In this document: positions 11,065-26,660 of the stretch, one piece after another
How the letters are laid out: every line of letters begins with the position of its first letter
Position numbering within the stretch: the stretch's first letter is position 1
NCBI RefSeq assembly: GCF_003576645.1
Contig: NC_044920.1
Span: 16,208,691 to 16,272,690 of the forward strand
Direction: 5' to 3'
Source of the DNA: Ipomoea triloba
Taxonomy: Eukaryota; Streptophyta; Magnoliopsida; Solanales; Convolvulaceae
DNA: 64,000 nucleotides
Translations under genes and position numbers: made by a program
The notes under the pieces: model-generated
The model's database searches: none
Told to the model about the DNA's origin: nothing
What the model saw: only the letters and a program-made list of their open reading frames with translations

Positions 11065-11380
11065 CACTATATCTAAACTCTCAAGTAGTGAAAAGGACGT
11101 AGCGAAAATATTCTCAACAGAGATTCTAATGCAATTTGTTATAAATTTTCAAGCTTAAACTTCAACAATTAAATTCAAGTTTGTTCAGATCCAAACTCGA
11201 TGCGTCCAAATCATATTTGTTAAAATCAAATTTGTTCGTGTAAAGTACCAAATTTTAAATATTGATACAATTCACTTGAAACTTTCTGTATTAACAATGG
11301 GCAATAGGATCTACATCACCTATTCCAAATTCCAAACTCTTCATACAACAGTTAAGAGATTTGCATAACTAACTTTCTGA

Positions 11381-11386
11381 TTTATT
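11381..11386 (-). terminator. Polyadenylation signal AATAAA of the DAHP synthase gene
   Basis: AATAAA in minus orientation lies 187 bp beyond the stop codon, a normal distance for a plant 3' UTR. It is the best candidate visible. Plant signals are loose, so the true cleavage site cannot be fixed. Confidence 0.5.
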
Positions 11387-11572
11387 CATTGCCATCGAAC
11401 TCTCATACATCATACCATCATGTTCTTCCTGAGTATGCATTGCAGGACACTGGACATAACATAGTTCTAAACAGGATAAAAAATAGTATAAAACAAAACG
11501 GATCGACAAAGGCAAACACCAAGAGAACGAGGAGGGCCAAGGGGGAAATCAGAATCCATCCTCTAACTGCTC

Positions 11573-15218
<3,646 letters not shown>

Positions 15219-15333
15219 TGTTAGAGAGTTACCCAACGTGTTCGACGATATGCCTGTGAGAAGCTTTTTAGCGTGTTGTTGTATAGCTGTGTGGAGACAA
15301 TGCTAATGCGGTTGAAGAATGGGGAGGGAGCGA

Positions 15334-15340
15334 TTTTATA
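15334..15340 (-). promoter_or_regulatory. TATA box of the DAHP synthase gene
   Basis: TATAAAA on the minus strand, 116 bp upstream of the start codon, predicts transcription start near 15300-15310 and a 5' UTR of about 90 nt. A (GT)8 tract lies just upstream at about 15374-15390. 15391-15583 shows no recognisable element. Confidence 0.7.
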
Positions 15341-15583
15341 ACAACATTTCACTACTGACTTTGGTAGTTGTGCGTGTGTGTGTGTGTGTGAGGGGAGGTT
15401 GATGAAGGAAGAGGAAATAGGGTGGGGCCCAAGCTGCCAAATGCTGTGGTGGTTGAGAGGGACTTTATCGTCATTTTACCATTCGGTTGGTGGCTTGGTG
15501 CTAGTCGCTCATTCCTGCTTATCACTTATCACATCACCTACTCAAATAGTGCTAGTCTGCTTAGACTTCTCCCCAAAATTTGT

Positions 15584-16171
15584 GACCGGTCATCTCCAAG
15601 GAAGTCACCAAACACCATTTTGGTGTAAAAATTTGGTGCAATATTGCTCCAAGGAAACACCAAATTTTACACCAAAATGGTGTAAGTGAATAGTGTGTCA
15701 CCAAATATGGTGATACAATATTCATTTACACCATTTTGGTGTGAAACTTTTTAATTTCTTTTTGCTAATTGTTTCCTTTTAAAATTTTATATTATTAAAA
15801 GTAAATTATTAAGATTTAAAGATCGCATTAAGACATTTAAAACAAGATCAATATCGACTATAAAATAATTAAAAATTAAAATACATAAAAACATAAAATT
15901 TATTTTAAAATATTATTATTTATATCAAAATTATATTTTTTATAAAAATAATTAAACTAAGCAAAATTAAAGTTTTAAATTATAAAATACAAATTATTTT
16001 AGTGCATGAATATAATTTGGTGTAAATGGATTGTGGATGAAATAAACTTTGGTGCAAAATTTAGTGTAAATGGGTTGCAGATGAAAAAAATTTGGTTTAA
16101 GAATATGCTAAGAATATTCCTCTTGGTGTAAAATTTAGCGCAGAATTTGGTATTTTGGGTTGGAGATGGTC
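15584..16171. mobile_element. Non-autonomous TIR element (MITE-like), ~588 bp
   Basis: Left end GGTCATCTCCAA (15589) and right end TTGGAGATGGTC (16160-16171) are inverted copies. Subterminal TTGGTGTAAA/TTTACACCAA words repeat in both orientations, giving foldback potential around 15610-15745. The interior is AT-rich with no ORF. It lies about 250 bp upstream of the DAHP synthase TATA box. No confident target duplication. Confidence 0.6.
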
Positions 16172-16513
16172 AATAAAGGAAACATAATTTTTTATCACAA
16201 AACTATAATCTTAGTATCCGTTTAGAAATTTGAAAAATATTTTTTGAAAACTTACTTTCATAAAATGACTAATTTTTTTAAATGTATTATAATTTTTTAG
16301 TGTTTGATTGAAGGTAAGAAAACTATTTTTTTTCTTTTTGACGGTGATATTTGTGTGGTTTGTGGGGGTGGTGGTATTGGTGTTGGTGGTGGTATGATGG
16401 TGTGCTTGTGCGTGGTTGTGGTTGTAGTAATAATAATCCAGAAAGTAATAACTTAAAAAAAAAAATTAAAGAGTAAAGAGATGAAAAAATAAAGAATTCA
16501 GAAAATGTCTTCC

Positions 16514-16559
<46 letters not shown>

Positions 16560-17071
16560 ATGATGACTTTTTCTATCAAATTGGTCATTTTTATGTTTGA
16601 GTGTTTGACCAAAATGAATATTTTCATTTGACTTTATTTGTCTTGAATACTAAAACACAGGAAAATTTGAAAAATAACTCCCAAAAGTCATTTTCTGAAT
16701 TTCCAAATCGACCATTAATTCTTATGATCAACACTTTATTAGTTGAGCAGGTTGTAATCATTCCTAATGTGACAATTTACCTATATTATATGATTTGCAA
16801 GTTGTCACATAAGAATGCTATTTATCTAAACAAAAGTGCTAGACTTATAGTTGTAGTCCGATTTCTATTTACAATAAATTTAATAAGCATATGATAACAA
16901 ATAAATTAAAGCAATAAGAATGAAAAGAGTATTTTCATGCATTGATAATAGTTTAAATTCACTCTTTTGGAGTACAGAGGAGTGTTTTCAATCATGCATA
17001 AATTTTATAAATTTTTTAAAACTTTAAACTCTCTGGTGGTATTCGGTTTAAATTTGTAAAGATTCCTTAAC
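16172..17071. other. AT-rich intergenic DNA with a 42-base A tract
   Basis: No gene is visible. An uninterrupted run of 42 A occupies 16516-16557. Flanking sequence (16214-16290, 16600-16700) contains CATTTTCTGAATTTCC-type words like those at the ends of the TIR element at 21873-22792, so a decayed relative may lie here. Confidence 0.5.
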
Positions 17072-17246
17072 AGGGCGTTTGGTTGGAGGGAAGGAATTAG
17101 GTGGGAAAGGAATTGCAATTTCATGGGAAAAGAATAATGTGGGAATAAAATGGGAGTTTAAATTACCGTGTTTGGTCGGAGGGAATAAAATTACTAGGAA
17201 TTTCAATTCCAATATTTGGTATACATGGGAAAGTCCAAAATGCCCA

Positions 17247-17277
<31 letters not shown>

Positions 17278-17278
17278 C

Positions 17279-17330
<52 letters not shown>

Positions 17331-17907
17331 ATGACAAATACACAAAAATATAACATATTAAATTCAAATATCACACATCTACCGTATCTCTTGAACTAGA
17401 TATATTGTAATTAATTTTCATGCAAATACTTCATCAAATGTATGTTAAGCTTCATAAGTTCAACATACTTCAAAATTAATCCAGGAACCAAGATGTATAT
17501 AATGTGCTTTTCAAAGTTTAGGCAACTCAAAATTTGCTTTCAAAATTTCTACATATAGAGATTTACACAACTCACGCCATTCCATCACTATTTTGAACAA
17601 TTCTGCATATATATTTTGAACAGATCGGCGCACAAACAGAAAATTTTGCTTTTCAAAATTTAGATAAATACGTTATATACACATATCAAATTTAAATATT
17701 TAAGAGTTATGAGAAAACAAGATAATACAATGGTATTAACTAAAAGAGAATGCCATACATCAATTTTAAGTTAAAAAAGAGAAGGGTAATTTTGTCTCAG
17801 GGATATCATTTTTTATTCCTAAAATCCATGGAATTGAAATCCTAAGGGGGGACATGGGATTCTAATTCCATGAAAATGAGGGAATTGCAATTCCCTCCAA
17901 CCAAACG
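17072..17907. mobile_element. MITE-like element with TTTGGTTGGAGGGAA termini and long microsatellites
   Basis: Left end GGGCGTTTGGTTGGAGGGAA and right end, reversed, CCTTCGTTTGGTTGGAGGGA match over about 17 bp. Subterminal GGAATT/AATTCC words repeat. The interior carries (TTG)n at 17247-17276 followed by (ATT)n at 17280-17328, which create spurious poly-Cys, poly-Tyr and poly-Ile reading frames. No transposase. Confidence 0.6.
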
Positions 17908-19257
17908 AAGGAATTTATTTACCTTCAGAATTAGGTGGAAATTAAGTTGGAATGTAATTTAAATTCCTACGTATCATTAGTATTCAATTTAGAATTTGTC
18001 CATTGGTATTGTCTAATGACTAATGGTACTGAAAAGTTAATAACTTTTGTAGTCTATATCAAATTAAAACTTTTGTCGACTTTTTTCATTTCAATATAAA
18101 TAATTGAAATTCATTATTCAACTTTCAAACTTCTTAACTTTCTTTACAAACTTTTCTTATATGTATGAACCAAACAAACTTTTTTTTTATTTATTTTCGT
18201 CATACATCTTATGACTTTTGTAGATATATACATATTCTTTGGTTTTCATTATTTTCATCCAAAAAAAAAAAAAAAAAAAAAAAAAGAGAAGAAGAAGAAG
18301 TAGTAGTAGTTTAGCAACCCCAGTTGAAGGCCGGGTTCAAAAGTAAATTAGACATTTTTTCAATTGTTAACATATAAATTTATTTAAGATCTATAAAAAA
18401 AATGATATATCATAAAAGTTTTTGTAAAAAAAATTATAAATAATTGATAAAGCTGGTGAAATTTTGTAAGTGTTATTCAATTTAAAATTTTAATGATTTT
18501 TATAAACTTTTTAAAATGAAAAAGGTCAATACAATTTCATATATGTTTATAATATAAGATTTCTATAAATTCTTACAAAGTAGAGCCATAAAAATGGGTT
18601 TATTCCAAGTTATACGAATTTGCCCATGTAACCTGCCACTCTCCTGTCCACCCCAAGTTTTTTTAAAAAATATTTTCTTTAGTTTAATTGTGGTTGTAAT
18701 AAATTTAAAAGTATTATTTATAACAAAAATTGAACTCTTAATCTTCAATTAATTTTAACCTAATAAGTCCAACTATGCTAAAAGTATTTGCTGAACATTT
18801 TTGTATAACTATATATTTATTTAAATCATTCAAAAACATTATATAGTTATATAATTATATGATACACATATTATATTTATTAAAAGTATTAATTAATATG
18901 ATTAATTCTAACTTTATATAAATATTAATATAAGTATTTTTTTGTTGAGTACTAATATAAGTATATAGTTCATATAAAGTTTATTTATTACCTAAAGTAT
19001 ATATTTTATAAATTTTATAATTATTATTTTTATTAAGTACTCCTACTGAAGCATAACGAGTCAACAGTTGCCTCCACTAAGGCTCAAATCCACTCCCATC
19101 ATCCATGCGAAAGTGTTAATTGGGACACCAAGTGCCACTTTACCACAACGTAACATCTTTGGTGTTAAATATAAGTTAAATAAATTATAATTATATTACA
19201 AAATATAAATTAAAATCTAATTATCTAAACATACATTATATATAAGCAGAGATAAAA
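17908..19257. other. AT-rich intergenic stretch
   Basis: No ORF worth calling. It holds an A tract near 18261, a short (GAA/TAG)n run near 18286-18310, and at 19060-19140 a GAGTCAACAGTTG...AAATTGGGACACC-type segment that recurs at 27290-27415. Confidence 0.5.
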
Positions 19258-20910
19258 TCTATATCTATACTATATATAAAAGTAAAATCCTCCTACTTTA
19301 TTTTCCCGCCAAAAATTTTGTAGTCAATCAATTAAATATTTTATTGGTAAAATAATTAATAAAACTTATTTGGTAAGAAATGTAAAATTGAAATTAACTA
19401 ATATATATTAATTGGTGATATTGTTTTTACATTCACGTATTAACGTAATAACATAATATCGTGTAGAAAAGACATATTAATCTATACTATATATAAAAGT
19501 AAAATACTCTTATTTCATTTTCCCGCCCATACTTTTTGTATCAATTAATTAAATATTTTATTGGTCAAATAATTAATAAAACTTATTTGGTAAGAAAATT
19601 TAAAATGGAAATTAACTAATATCTATTAATTGGTAATATTATTTTTATAGTAACGTATTAACGTAATAGCATAATGCCTTGTAGAAAAGACATATTAATC
19701 TATATCTATGCTATATATAAAAGTAAAATCCTCATATTTCATTTTCTCTCCCAAACTTTTGCAGTTAATTAATTAATTATTTTATTGGTCAAATAATTAA
19801 TAAAACTTATTTGGTAAGAAAATGTAAAATTGAAATTAACTAATATCTATTAATTAGTAATATTATTTTTTAAATTTGCGTATTAACGTAATAGCATAAT
19901 GACGTGTAGAAAAGACATATTAATTAGGTAGTAACACAATAACATAATTGGTAATATTATGTATGGTATAATTGGTTTTCTATTTTGACCAACTTCCATA
20001 GAGCGTACATATTTTGTTTACCATTTTTGTTTCCGTATATATGGTATAAAACAGGAATAGAAATCAAGAGTATTTGGATGCTTATTATATTTTTAGTCAT
20101 TATTCAATACGCATATATTACAATATTTTCAACCAGTATAATTACTTAATAATTGTTATGATAATTAAGAAATTAATTACACATATATTAGTATAATTGA
20201 ATAATAATTATTACGTTAATTAAGCTAATTACACATATATTAGTATAATTACAATTAAAATTTGGTTGTTTTTTTTTGTTATAATTACAATTAATTCATT
20301 CAGATATGGAGGAGGAAGAAAATTTTAAATACGATATGGTGAAAATGAATATACTTAAGTTATAAAAGAATAATTACACATATATTTGTGTAATTGCCTA
20401 ATAATTATTATGGTAATTAAGTTAAACATTCGTCGTTTGATTTATTTTTATAATAATTAAAATTAAACTATTTCTCATTTTTTCATATTTATTTTAGTAA
20501 TAATATAATTATATAAGTCATACTCAGTATTACATATAAATCTTTTTAAGATAATTGTAGAGAAACAAGTTATATATTATTTAATATATTGATTGATACT
20601 TTTTCACTAATCTTATAAATTTATAATCTAATAAATGTACACGTTCAATATTAGATTTTTTTAATAATTTTATTATCTAAATATATATATATATATAAGA
20701 ATTATCCGTGCATCGCACGGGTAATTGACAATTATTTGTCTTTAATTCAAGTAAGAAAAACATTAGAAAACATAATCGATCCAACCAATTTCATCAATTG
20801 CACTATATAACATTCGATGTTATAATTTATATAATTGTATATCGATCCAAATATAATCTTAAAATATTATAACAAATTCATTATGTGCAACGCACGGGTA
20901 AAAATACTAG
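19258..20910 (+). mobile_element. Non-autonomous Helitron with triplicated 5' end
   Basis: Starts A|TCTATATCTATACTATAT and ends ...AATACTAG|T. These are the 5'-TC and CTRR-3' ends between host A and T expected of Helitrons. A GTGCAACGCAC hairpin lies about 12 bp before the 3' end, and another (CCGTGCATCGCACGG) at about 20707. The 5' terminal block (TCTATACTATATATAAAAGT ... TTTTCCCGCC) is repeated at 19264, 19481 and 19705, so about 217-224 bp of the 5' end is present three times. No Rep/helicase ORF. Confidence 0.8.
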
Positions 20911-21872
20911 TTTGTTTAAAAAAGTTTAATGTGTTTAGTTGGTAGAGGTGATAATTGTTAATTCAAATGTTAGAGTTGACGGGTTGTCTTGCTAGCATGT
21001 TTAGCCTGTCAGTCCATGCGCACCCAAGTTGGGTTGAAAATCCCAACCCTCTTTCAAAACAAGTCGAGTTGAGTCCAATCTGTTTCCTACCCAACTTGTG
21101 ATATACGGATTGACCTATTTGAATAACTCTACTACAAAGTTTACAAATTTTCGAAGAGATTCTATAAAAGTTATTTAAAATTTATTAAAATTTGTCATTT
21201 TAAAAGTCTACAAAAATTGTGATTGAACGCACCCTAAGTGTACATAATTTGTTATTTACAAACACATAATATGTTAACTACACATATATAATAGGTTAAC
21301 TGCAGGTACATAATGTCTTAACTGCATATTATGTGCCTCCAGTTAACAAATTATGTCCTTATAGTTAACATATTATGTGCCTTCAATTTATTTACATAGG
21401 CATAATATGTTTACTACAAGTACATAATATTTTATCTGAATGTCAATTTGGACCATGATGCACAATGCAAGATAAATCCTAGTCCATACTATAATTTTCC
21501 TTATTTAGTTTGCAAAGCTAGACCATTTTGAGCCAACTAGATCACTAGATTCCATTGATTTCATTTCTATTCTTTAGTTGAACATCGAAATAGGTTGAGA
21601 ATGAAATAGAGTTCTTGAAATTAGACTTGTTTACTAAGTTATTTTAATCGTGAGAATAAGTTATAAAGGCATTTCCTTTATAGAAAAATAACTAGATTGA
21701 TATTAAGTTATTTGTGAGTTATTATATCTCTTATTTTAGACGGATTTAATTTCTAAACGAAACATAGTGCAAAGAGTTATTAATATGAACTCAAATTGGT
21801 CATTCCAATAGTTGATTGAAAAGGATACATATCCAACGTAGGTATAAAATTTTGAATTGGCATTTAAAATAA
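20911..21872. other. AT-rich DNA with inverted CATAATATGTTAACT words; left part of duplication block A
   Basis: 21240-21430 contains several direct and inverted copies of a CATAATATGTTAACT word, a small palindromic cluster. 21720-21872 is the left end of a segment duplicated at 26852-27010. No gene is seen. Confidence 0.55.
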
Positions 21873-22792
21873 GGGTGTGTTTGAAAATTCGAAAAATGAT
21901 TTTTGAAAATGTTTTTTGAGTTTTTCGTGTTTGAAAAGAGAGGGGAAAATGAGATCAATGAAAAATGATGCATTAGTCAAAGGAAAATAGGTATGCTTTG
22001 AGGGAAAATAACTTCCCATTTTTTTGGGAGAAGTCATTTTCCAAGGGATATGAACATGCAAAATTTGTCAAAATAGTGTGATTTTAGTTTTTACTTTTTA
22101 CAACACTAGTCCATGGGACTCTAGCCTGCCCCATGGGCTGTTTTTTTCTTTTTTTTGAATTCAAAGTTAAAAAAATATAAGTAAAGTCTACAAATATTAA
22201 CATTAGCTTTGTCAAAGTGAGCCGGCCCGCCCTACCTTGGGCTTAATTTTTGACGGACTTTTACGGGCCAGCCCATTAGGCCCACAGGCTAGGATTCATG
22301 CAACCCTAGCCCGCCCACGCGGATTGGCAGGCCCCGCGAGGTTTTTTTTTTTTTTTTTTTTAAATATATGTTTACTGTGTACACATGAAAGAATTCATGT
22401 GTACACAATATACGTGAATATATAATGTGTACACAGTACACATTGTTTTTTTTATATATATATAGGGTCGGCCCGTTAGGCCCGCTATTTCGCGAGTCTT
22501 TTTTTTTTTTTTTTGTGGTTATAACTTACAAAATTTATAATATATAATACGTTCAAAATGGATAATGAGTGAATGAAAAATTGATTATCAAAATAAACCC
22601 TTTTGAGTTGAAAAATAAAGTATACAATTCTACTTATTTTCCTGCTCATTTTTCGAAAATTGAACCAAACACAAAAAGACAGTTTTTCTTTGTGCATCCA
22701 AACACCAGAAAGAAAAATATATTCTGAAAAATGACTTATTTTTCAGAAAACATTTTTCAGAAGTCATTTTCCGGGTTTCCAAATACACTCTA
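21873..22792. mobile_element. TIR element (hAT/MULE-like, non-autonomous), ~920 bp
   Basis: Left terminus GGGTGTGTTTGAAAATTCG and right terminus, reversed, GAGTGTATTTGGAAACCCGG pair over about 27 bp. TTAAAATAA occurs immediately left and a few bases right, a candidate 8-9-bp target duplication. The paralogous segment at 27000-27015 lacks the element. The interior is composite and contains a GC-rich hAT-like piece at 22100-22500. Confidence 0.7.
22204..22500. mobile_element. Truncated hAT-like element, relative of 29770-30471
   Basis: TAGCTTTGTCAAAGTGAGCC at 22204 matches the left end of the hAT element at 29770. GGCCCGTTAGGCCCGC-type GC-rich words follow. No matching right terminus is found, so it is truncated or rearranged inside the element at 21873-22792. 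Poly-T tracts and CACACAGTACACA repeats lie within. Confidence 0.6.
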
Positions 22793-23690
22793 AATTAAAA
22801 TAAACTATTATTTAAAAGGATTTTATTATTTTCTTTTTAAATAAAAGATAAAGGAGTGGACAAGTGGTGTGCTAAACAGGTCACATGTGTTACTTGCCTA
22901 CTTATACACGACACTATATGGGCTTCATTCCCATTTTATTAATATTATTTTTTTTTTCAAACATTTTATAAATAGTAATTAATATATACTCCTTAAAGAC
23001 TTATTGGGTGGTAGGGATTCACCAACCCTCTGTTTCCTGCCTCCGCTCTTTACCATCCCAACAAATTCCATATTTTTTAATAATAAATTCACATTGTATT
23101 GCAATTACTTAATATAAGCATATAATAATTAGCAATAACACATTGCTTTTAAATAAATAAAATTTGCTAACCACGAAGTATTATTTAGTGTGATGATACT
23201 TCTATTGCAATTTCAAATGGGTGGTCAAAGAATTGAACTCAGGTGGTGGACATTGATTTTTTTTTAACCTTATAAAGAGTATTTCAAAAAAAAAATAACG
23301 TATAATTTTTTTTAAAACATTTATGATTCTTTACAAGGTAGTATACTAGTATATGTTCTAACTTCTAACTTTCTTAATCTTTTTCAGCCTAAAGAATCAA
23401 TACCTCATCATTTGGGTTTAATACTATGACCACGTACTCATTTAGAATGATAACAGAGGTGTTATCACATTGTATAATAGTTGGCTCTCTGCATAGTTAT
23501 TAGTTGTATCAAAATGTAACATTTCTGCTCTAATGGCTGTCACTGTTTTGCCAATAATTTCCTCACATATCAAAATCTCATATTCCCTTTTAAGGTCTAC
23601 AAAATTATACTCCGTCTTTAATCTAGACTAATATATGATTATAGGGAATAGTAGACAGAAAATCTTATGGCAAATGATTAAAATCACAAC
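22793..23690. repeat. Duplication block A, right part (paralogous to 27010-27300 and 29127-30660)
   Basis: 22800-22950 (GATAAAGGAGTGGACAAGTG ... TTCATTCCCATTTTATTAAT) recurs at 27020-27170. 23060-23460 recurs at 29130-29530, and 23500-23690 at 29580-29690 plus 30561-30650. Divergence is roughly 5-12% by eye. The interruptions of block B by a MULE, a SINE and a hAT account for its greater length. No genes. Confidence 0.75.
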
Positions 23691-24563
23691 AATCTATACT
23701 ATAATATTCTCTTATTTCATTTTCCTGCCCAAACTTTTGTAATCAATTTATTAAATATTTTATTGGTCAAATAATTAATAAAGCTTATTTGGTAAGAAAA
23801 TGTAAAATTGAAATTAACTAATATCTATTAATTTGTAATATTGTTTCTATATTCACATATCAATTAATACTATTAATAAAAGTAAAATCACTCCCCCCCC
23901 CCCCCCCCCCCCCCCAACTTCCCCGCACAAACTAATATTATTAATTAATTGGTAAAAAAATTAATAAAGTTTAATTGGTAACAAAATTTTATTTACCAAA
24001 TTTTGAGAATAATTAAACCATTATAATTGTGAGAATAATGGAAACAAATTCTGCGTAATAAATATATAAGAAAATTATTTGAAAATTCTACGTAATTTTA
24101 TAAGAAAAATAATTTATTAATTATTATTTACATCAATAATAATAATTCGAATACTTATCTATACTTCTATATTTATACTACTATTAATAAAAATAAATTA
24201 TCTTTTGTGAAATTCTCGCCCAAACTATAGTAAAGATAAAATGAAAAAGAAAAACTGATATTATCAATTGATTGAAAATATAAAAAGATCCTAATCTATA
24301 CTATATAAAAGTAAAATCCTCCTATTTCATTTTTCCGCCCAAACTTTGGTAGTCAATTAATTAAATATTTTATTAGTCAAATAATTAATAAAGCTTATTT
24401 GGTAAGAAAATATAAAATGAAAATTAACTAATATCTATTAATTGGTAATATGATTTCTATATTGAAAATATATAAAGATTCTAATGGAAAATGAAACGGA
24501 AATTAGGCAAAATTTAAAAGTAAAAGGATATTACCAATTGACTGAAAATTATTTTAAAACTTT
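23691..24563. mobile_element. Cluster of Helitron-like 5' ends with a 23-base C tract
   Basis: TCTATACTAT followed by TTTCATTTT.C.GCCCAAAC occurs at 23694 and 24294, resembling the 5' end of the Helitron at 19258. An uninterrupted C tract of 23 lies at 23893-23915, in a stretch that is otherwise similar to 26460-26600, where the tract is absent. No matching 3' ends, so these are truncated copies. Confidence 0.6.
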
Positions 24564-24919
24564 AAAAAGAATTAATTACACTTTCATCTTGAAAACTTTA
24601 AATTATTTAAACTTTAAAAAAATTAGTTAAACATGGGTTGTTAGATATTTTATAATAATTACATGGATTGAACATGTACATTTATTTGATTATAAGATTA
24701 GTGCAAAAATATTACTCAATTAATTGAATAATATATGAATTCTTTGTCTATAACTATCTTTAAAATATCGATATGTAATATGACTTATTAATTATATTAT
24801 TACTAAAATAAATATGGGAAAAATGAGAAATAATTTAATTATAATCTATACTATATATATAAATAAAATCCACCTATTTCATTTTCCCGCCCAAACTTTT
24901 GTAGTCAATTTATTAAATA
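24564..24919. repeat. 356-bp segment, copy 1 of a dispersed direct repeat
   Basis: From AAAAAGAATTAATTACACTT to a Helitron-type 5' block ending TTTATTAAATA. It recurs at 26003-26358 with about eight substitutions by eye. The two copies bracket the minus-strand Helitron 3' end at 24920. Confidence 0.8.
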
Positions 24920-26002
24920 CTAGTGTTTTACCCGTGCGGTGCACGGAAAAATTTTGCTATTATGAATTTAAATAAAAATTTTTTTAAATATAAATATATT
25001 AAAATGTACTCCGTACAATATAATAATATAGTTGAATTTTCATATATTTGGTCAAGTATCTATTATCATAGCATACAAAATTAAAATTTTGTATGATTAA
25101 TATAATCTCTAATCATGTACATATTTATATAAATTTATAGAGAAAAATTTACATAATTAAATTGAATTATTCCTAATCGTATTTCATATATATTATAATT
25201 CTAACAATATGAATAATAACTAAGAAAATTATACTTAAAATTAAAAAAATGTTAATTTTAAATTTTGTATATGTGATTTTTTAAACTCTAATACGACGCA
25301 TTTTTTTTATATGATTTTGTAATACAGTGTATATACAAATAATATTTATTAATATGTATATATGCAAATTCTATAATATAATTTATGTAATTATAATTTA
25401 TATTGATATATTATCGTTAAAATAATTAAATTTGGAAATTAAAAAATAGCATTTTAATTTTGTATGATTAATATATTGCATAACTATATGTATGTATGAA
25501 TTTTTTAAAATATAAATATTTATGAATACATATTTTGTTAATTTTATAATTTTATTTTTAATTATATTTTACATTTTGTTAATAATAATTAAGAAAATTA
25601 CATTTACAAATTGAAATAATTTAGTTTTTAAATTTATATGGATTAATGTAGTCCCTAACTATATTATTTTTAAATTTATATGGATTAATGTAGTCCCTAA
25701 CTATATTACATATTTAGACAAATTTTTAAATGTAGTCCCTAACTATATTACATATTTAGACAAATTTTTAAATATAGTCCCTAACTATATTACATATTTA
25801 GACAAATTTTTAAATATTTTTGAATTTTTAATTAAGAGTATGAGTTTAGATATATTTTAAAATAATTTTTTAATAAGTAATCATTATAGTGATTAACGTG
25901 TATAATTACGCCAATAATCACAATTCTATAAAAAAAAATATTGTATATATTTTCATATCGTACAAAATACTATAAATATAATATATGTCTACATAAATAG
26001 AT
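24920..26002 (-). mobile_element. Helitron-like element in minus orientation
   Basis: The minus strand ends CGCACGGGTAAAACACTAG followed by T (3' end at 24920), with a CCGTGCACCGCACGG hairpin just inside it (about 24933-24947). This is the same 3' signature as the plus-strand Helitron at 20910. The 5' end may be the TC facing 26001. The body is AT-rich with no ORF. Contains immediate perfect duplications at 25620-25815. Confidence 0.65.
25615..25815. repeat. Short immediate duplications
   Basis: A ~53-bp block (TTTTTAAATTTATATGGATT ... TAACTATATT) is repeated back to back, then a ~49-bp block (GTAGTCCCTAACTATATTAC...) about three times, with almost no divergence. Confidence 0.8.
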
Positions 26003-26660
26003 AAAAAGAATTAATTACACTTTCATCTTGAAAACTTTAAATTAATTAAACTTTAAAAAAGTTAGTTAAACATGGGTTGTTAGATTTTTTATAATAATTA
26101 CATGGATTGAACATGTACATTTATTTGATTATAAGATTAGTGCAAAAATATTACTCAATTAATTGAATAATATATGACTTCTTTGTCTATAACTATCTTT
26201 AAAATATCGATATGTAATATGATTTATTAATTATATTATTACTAAAATAAATATGGAAAAAATGAGAAATAATTTAATTATAATCTATACTATATATAAA
26301 AATAAAATCCACCTATTTCATTTTCCCGCCCAAACTTTTGTCGTCAATTTATTAAATATTTTATTGGTCAAATAATTAATAAAACTTATTTGGTAAGAAA
26401 ATGTAAAATTGAAATTAATTAATATCTATTAATTTGTAATATTGTTTCTATATTCACGTATCAATCAATACTATTAATAAAAGTAAAATCCTCTACTTCA
26501 ACTTCCCCGCACAAAATAATATTATTAATTAATTGATAAAAAAATTAATAAAGTTTAATTGGTAACAAAATTTTATTTACCAAATTTTGAGAATAATTAA
26601 ACCATTATAATTGCGCAAACATGAGTTGTTAGATTTTTATTATAATTAAATTATTTATCA
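26003..26660. repeat. Copy 2 of the 356-bp repeat plus Helitron-like continuation
   Basis: 26003-26358 duplicates 24564-24919. Unlike copy 1 it continues directly into TTTTATTGGTCAAATAATTAA, the normal continuation of the Helitron 5' block. 26460-26600 parallels 23866-24010 without the C tract. Confidence 0.75.

Noticed and set aside
15219..15236. Longer N-terminus (MGNSLT...) for DAHP synthase
   Set aside because: The codon at 15236 is TTG; the first ATG in frame is 15218 and matches the family start.
17079..17345. Poly-Cys/Tyr and poly-Ile/Thr proteins
   Set aside because: Translations of (TTG)n and (ATT)n microsatellites.
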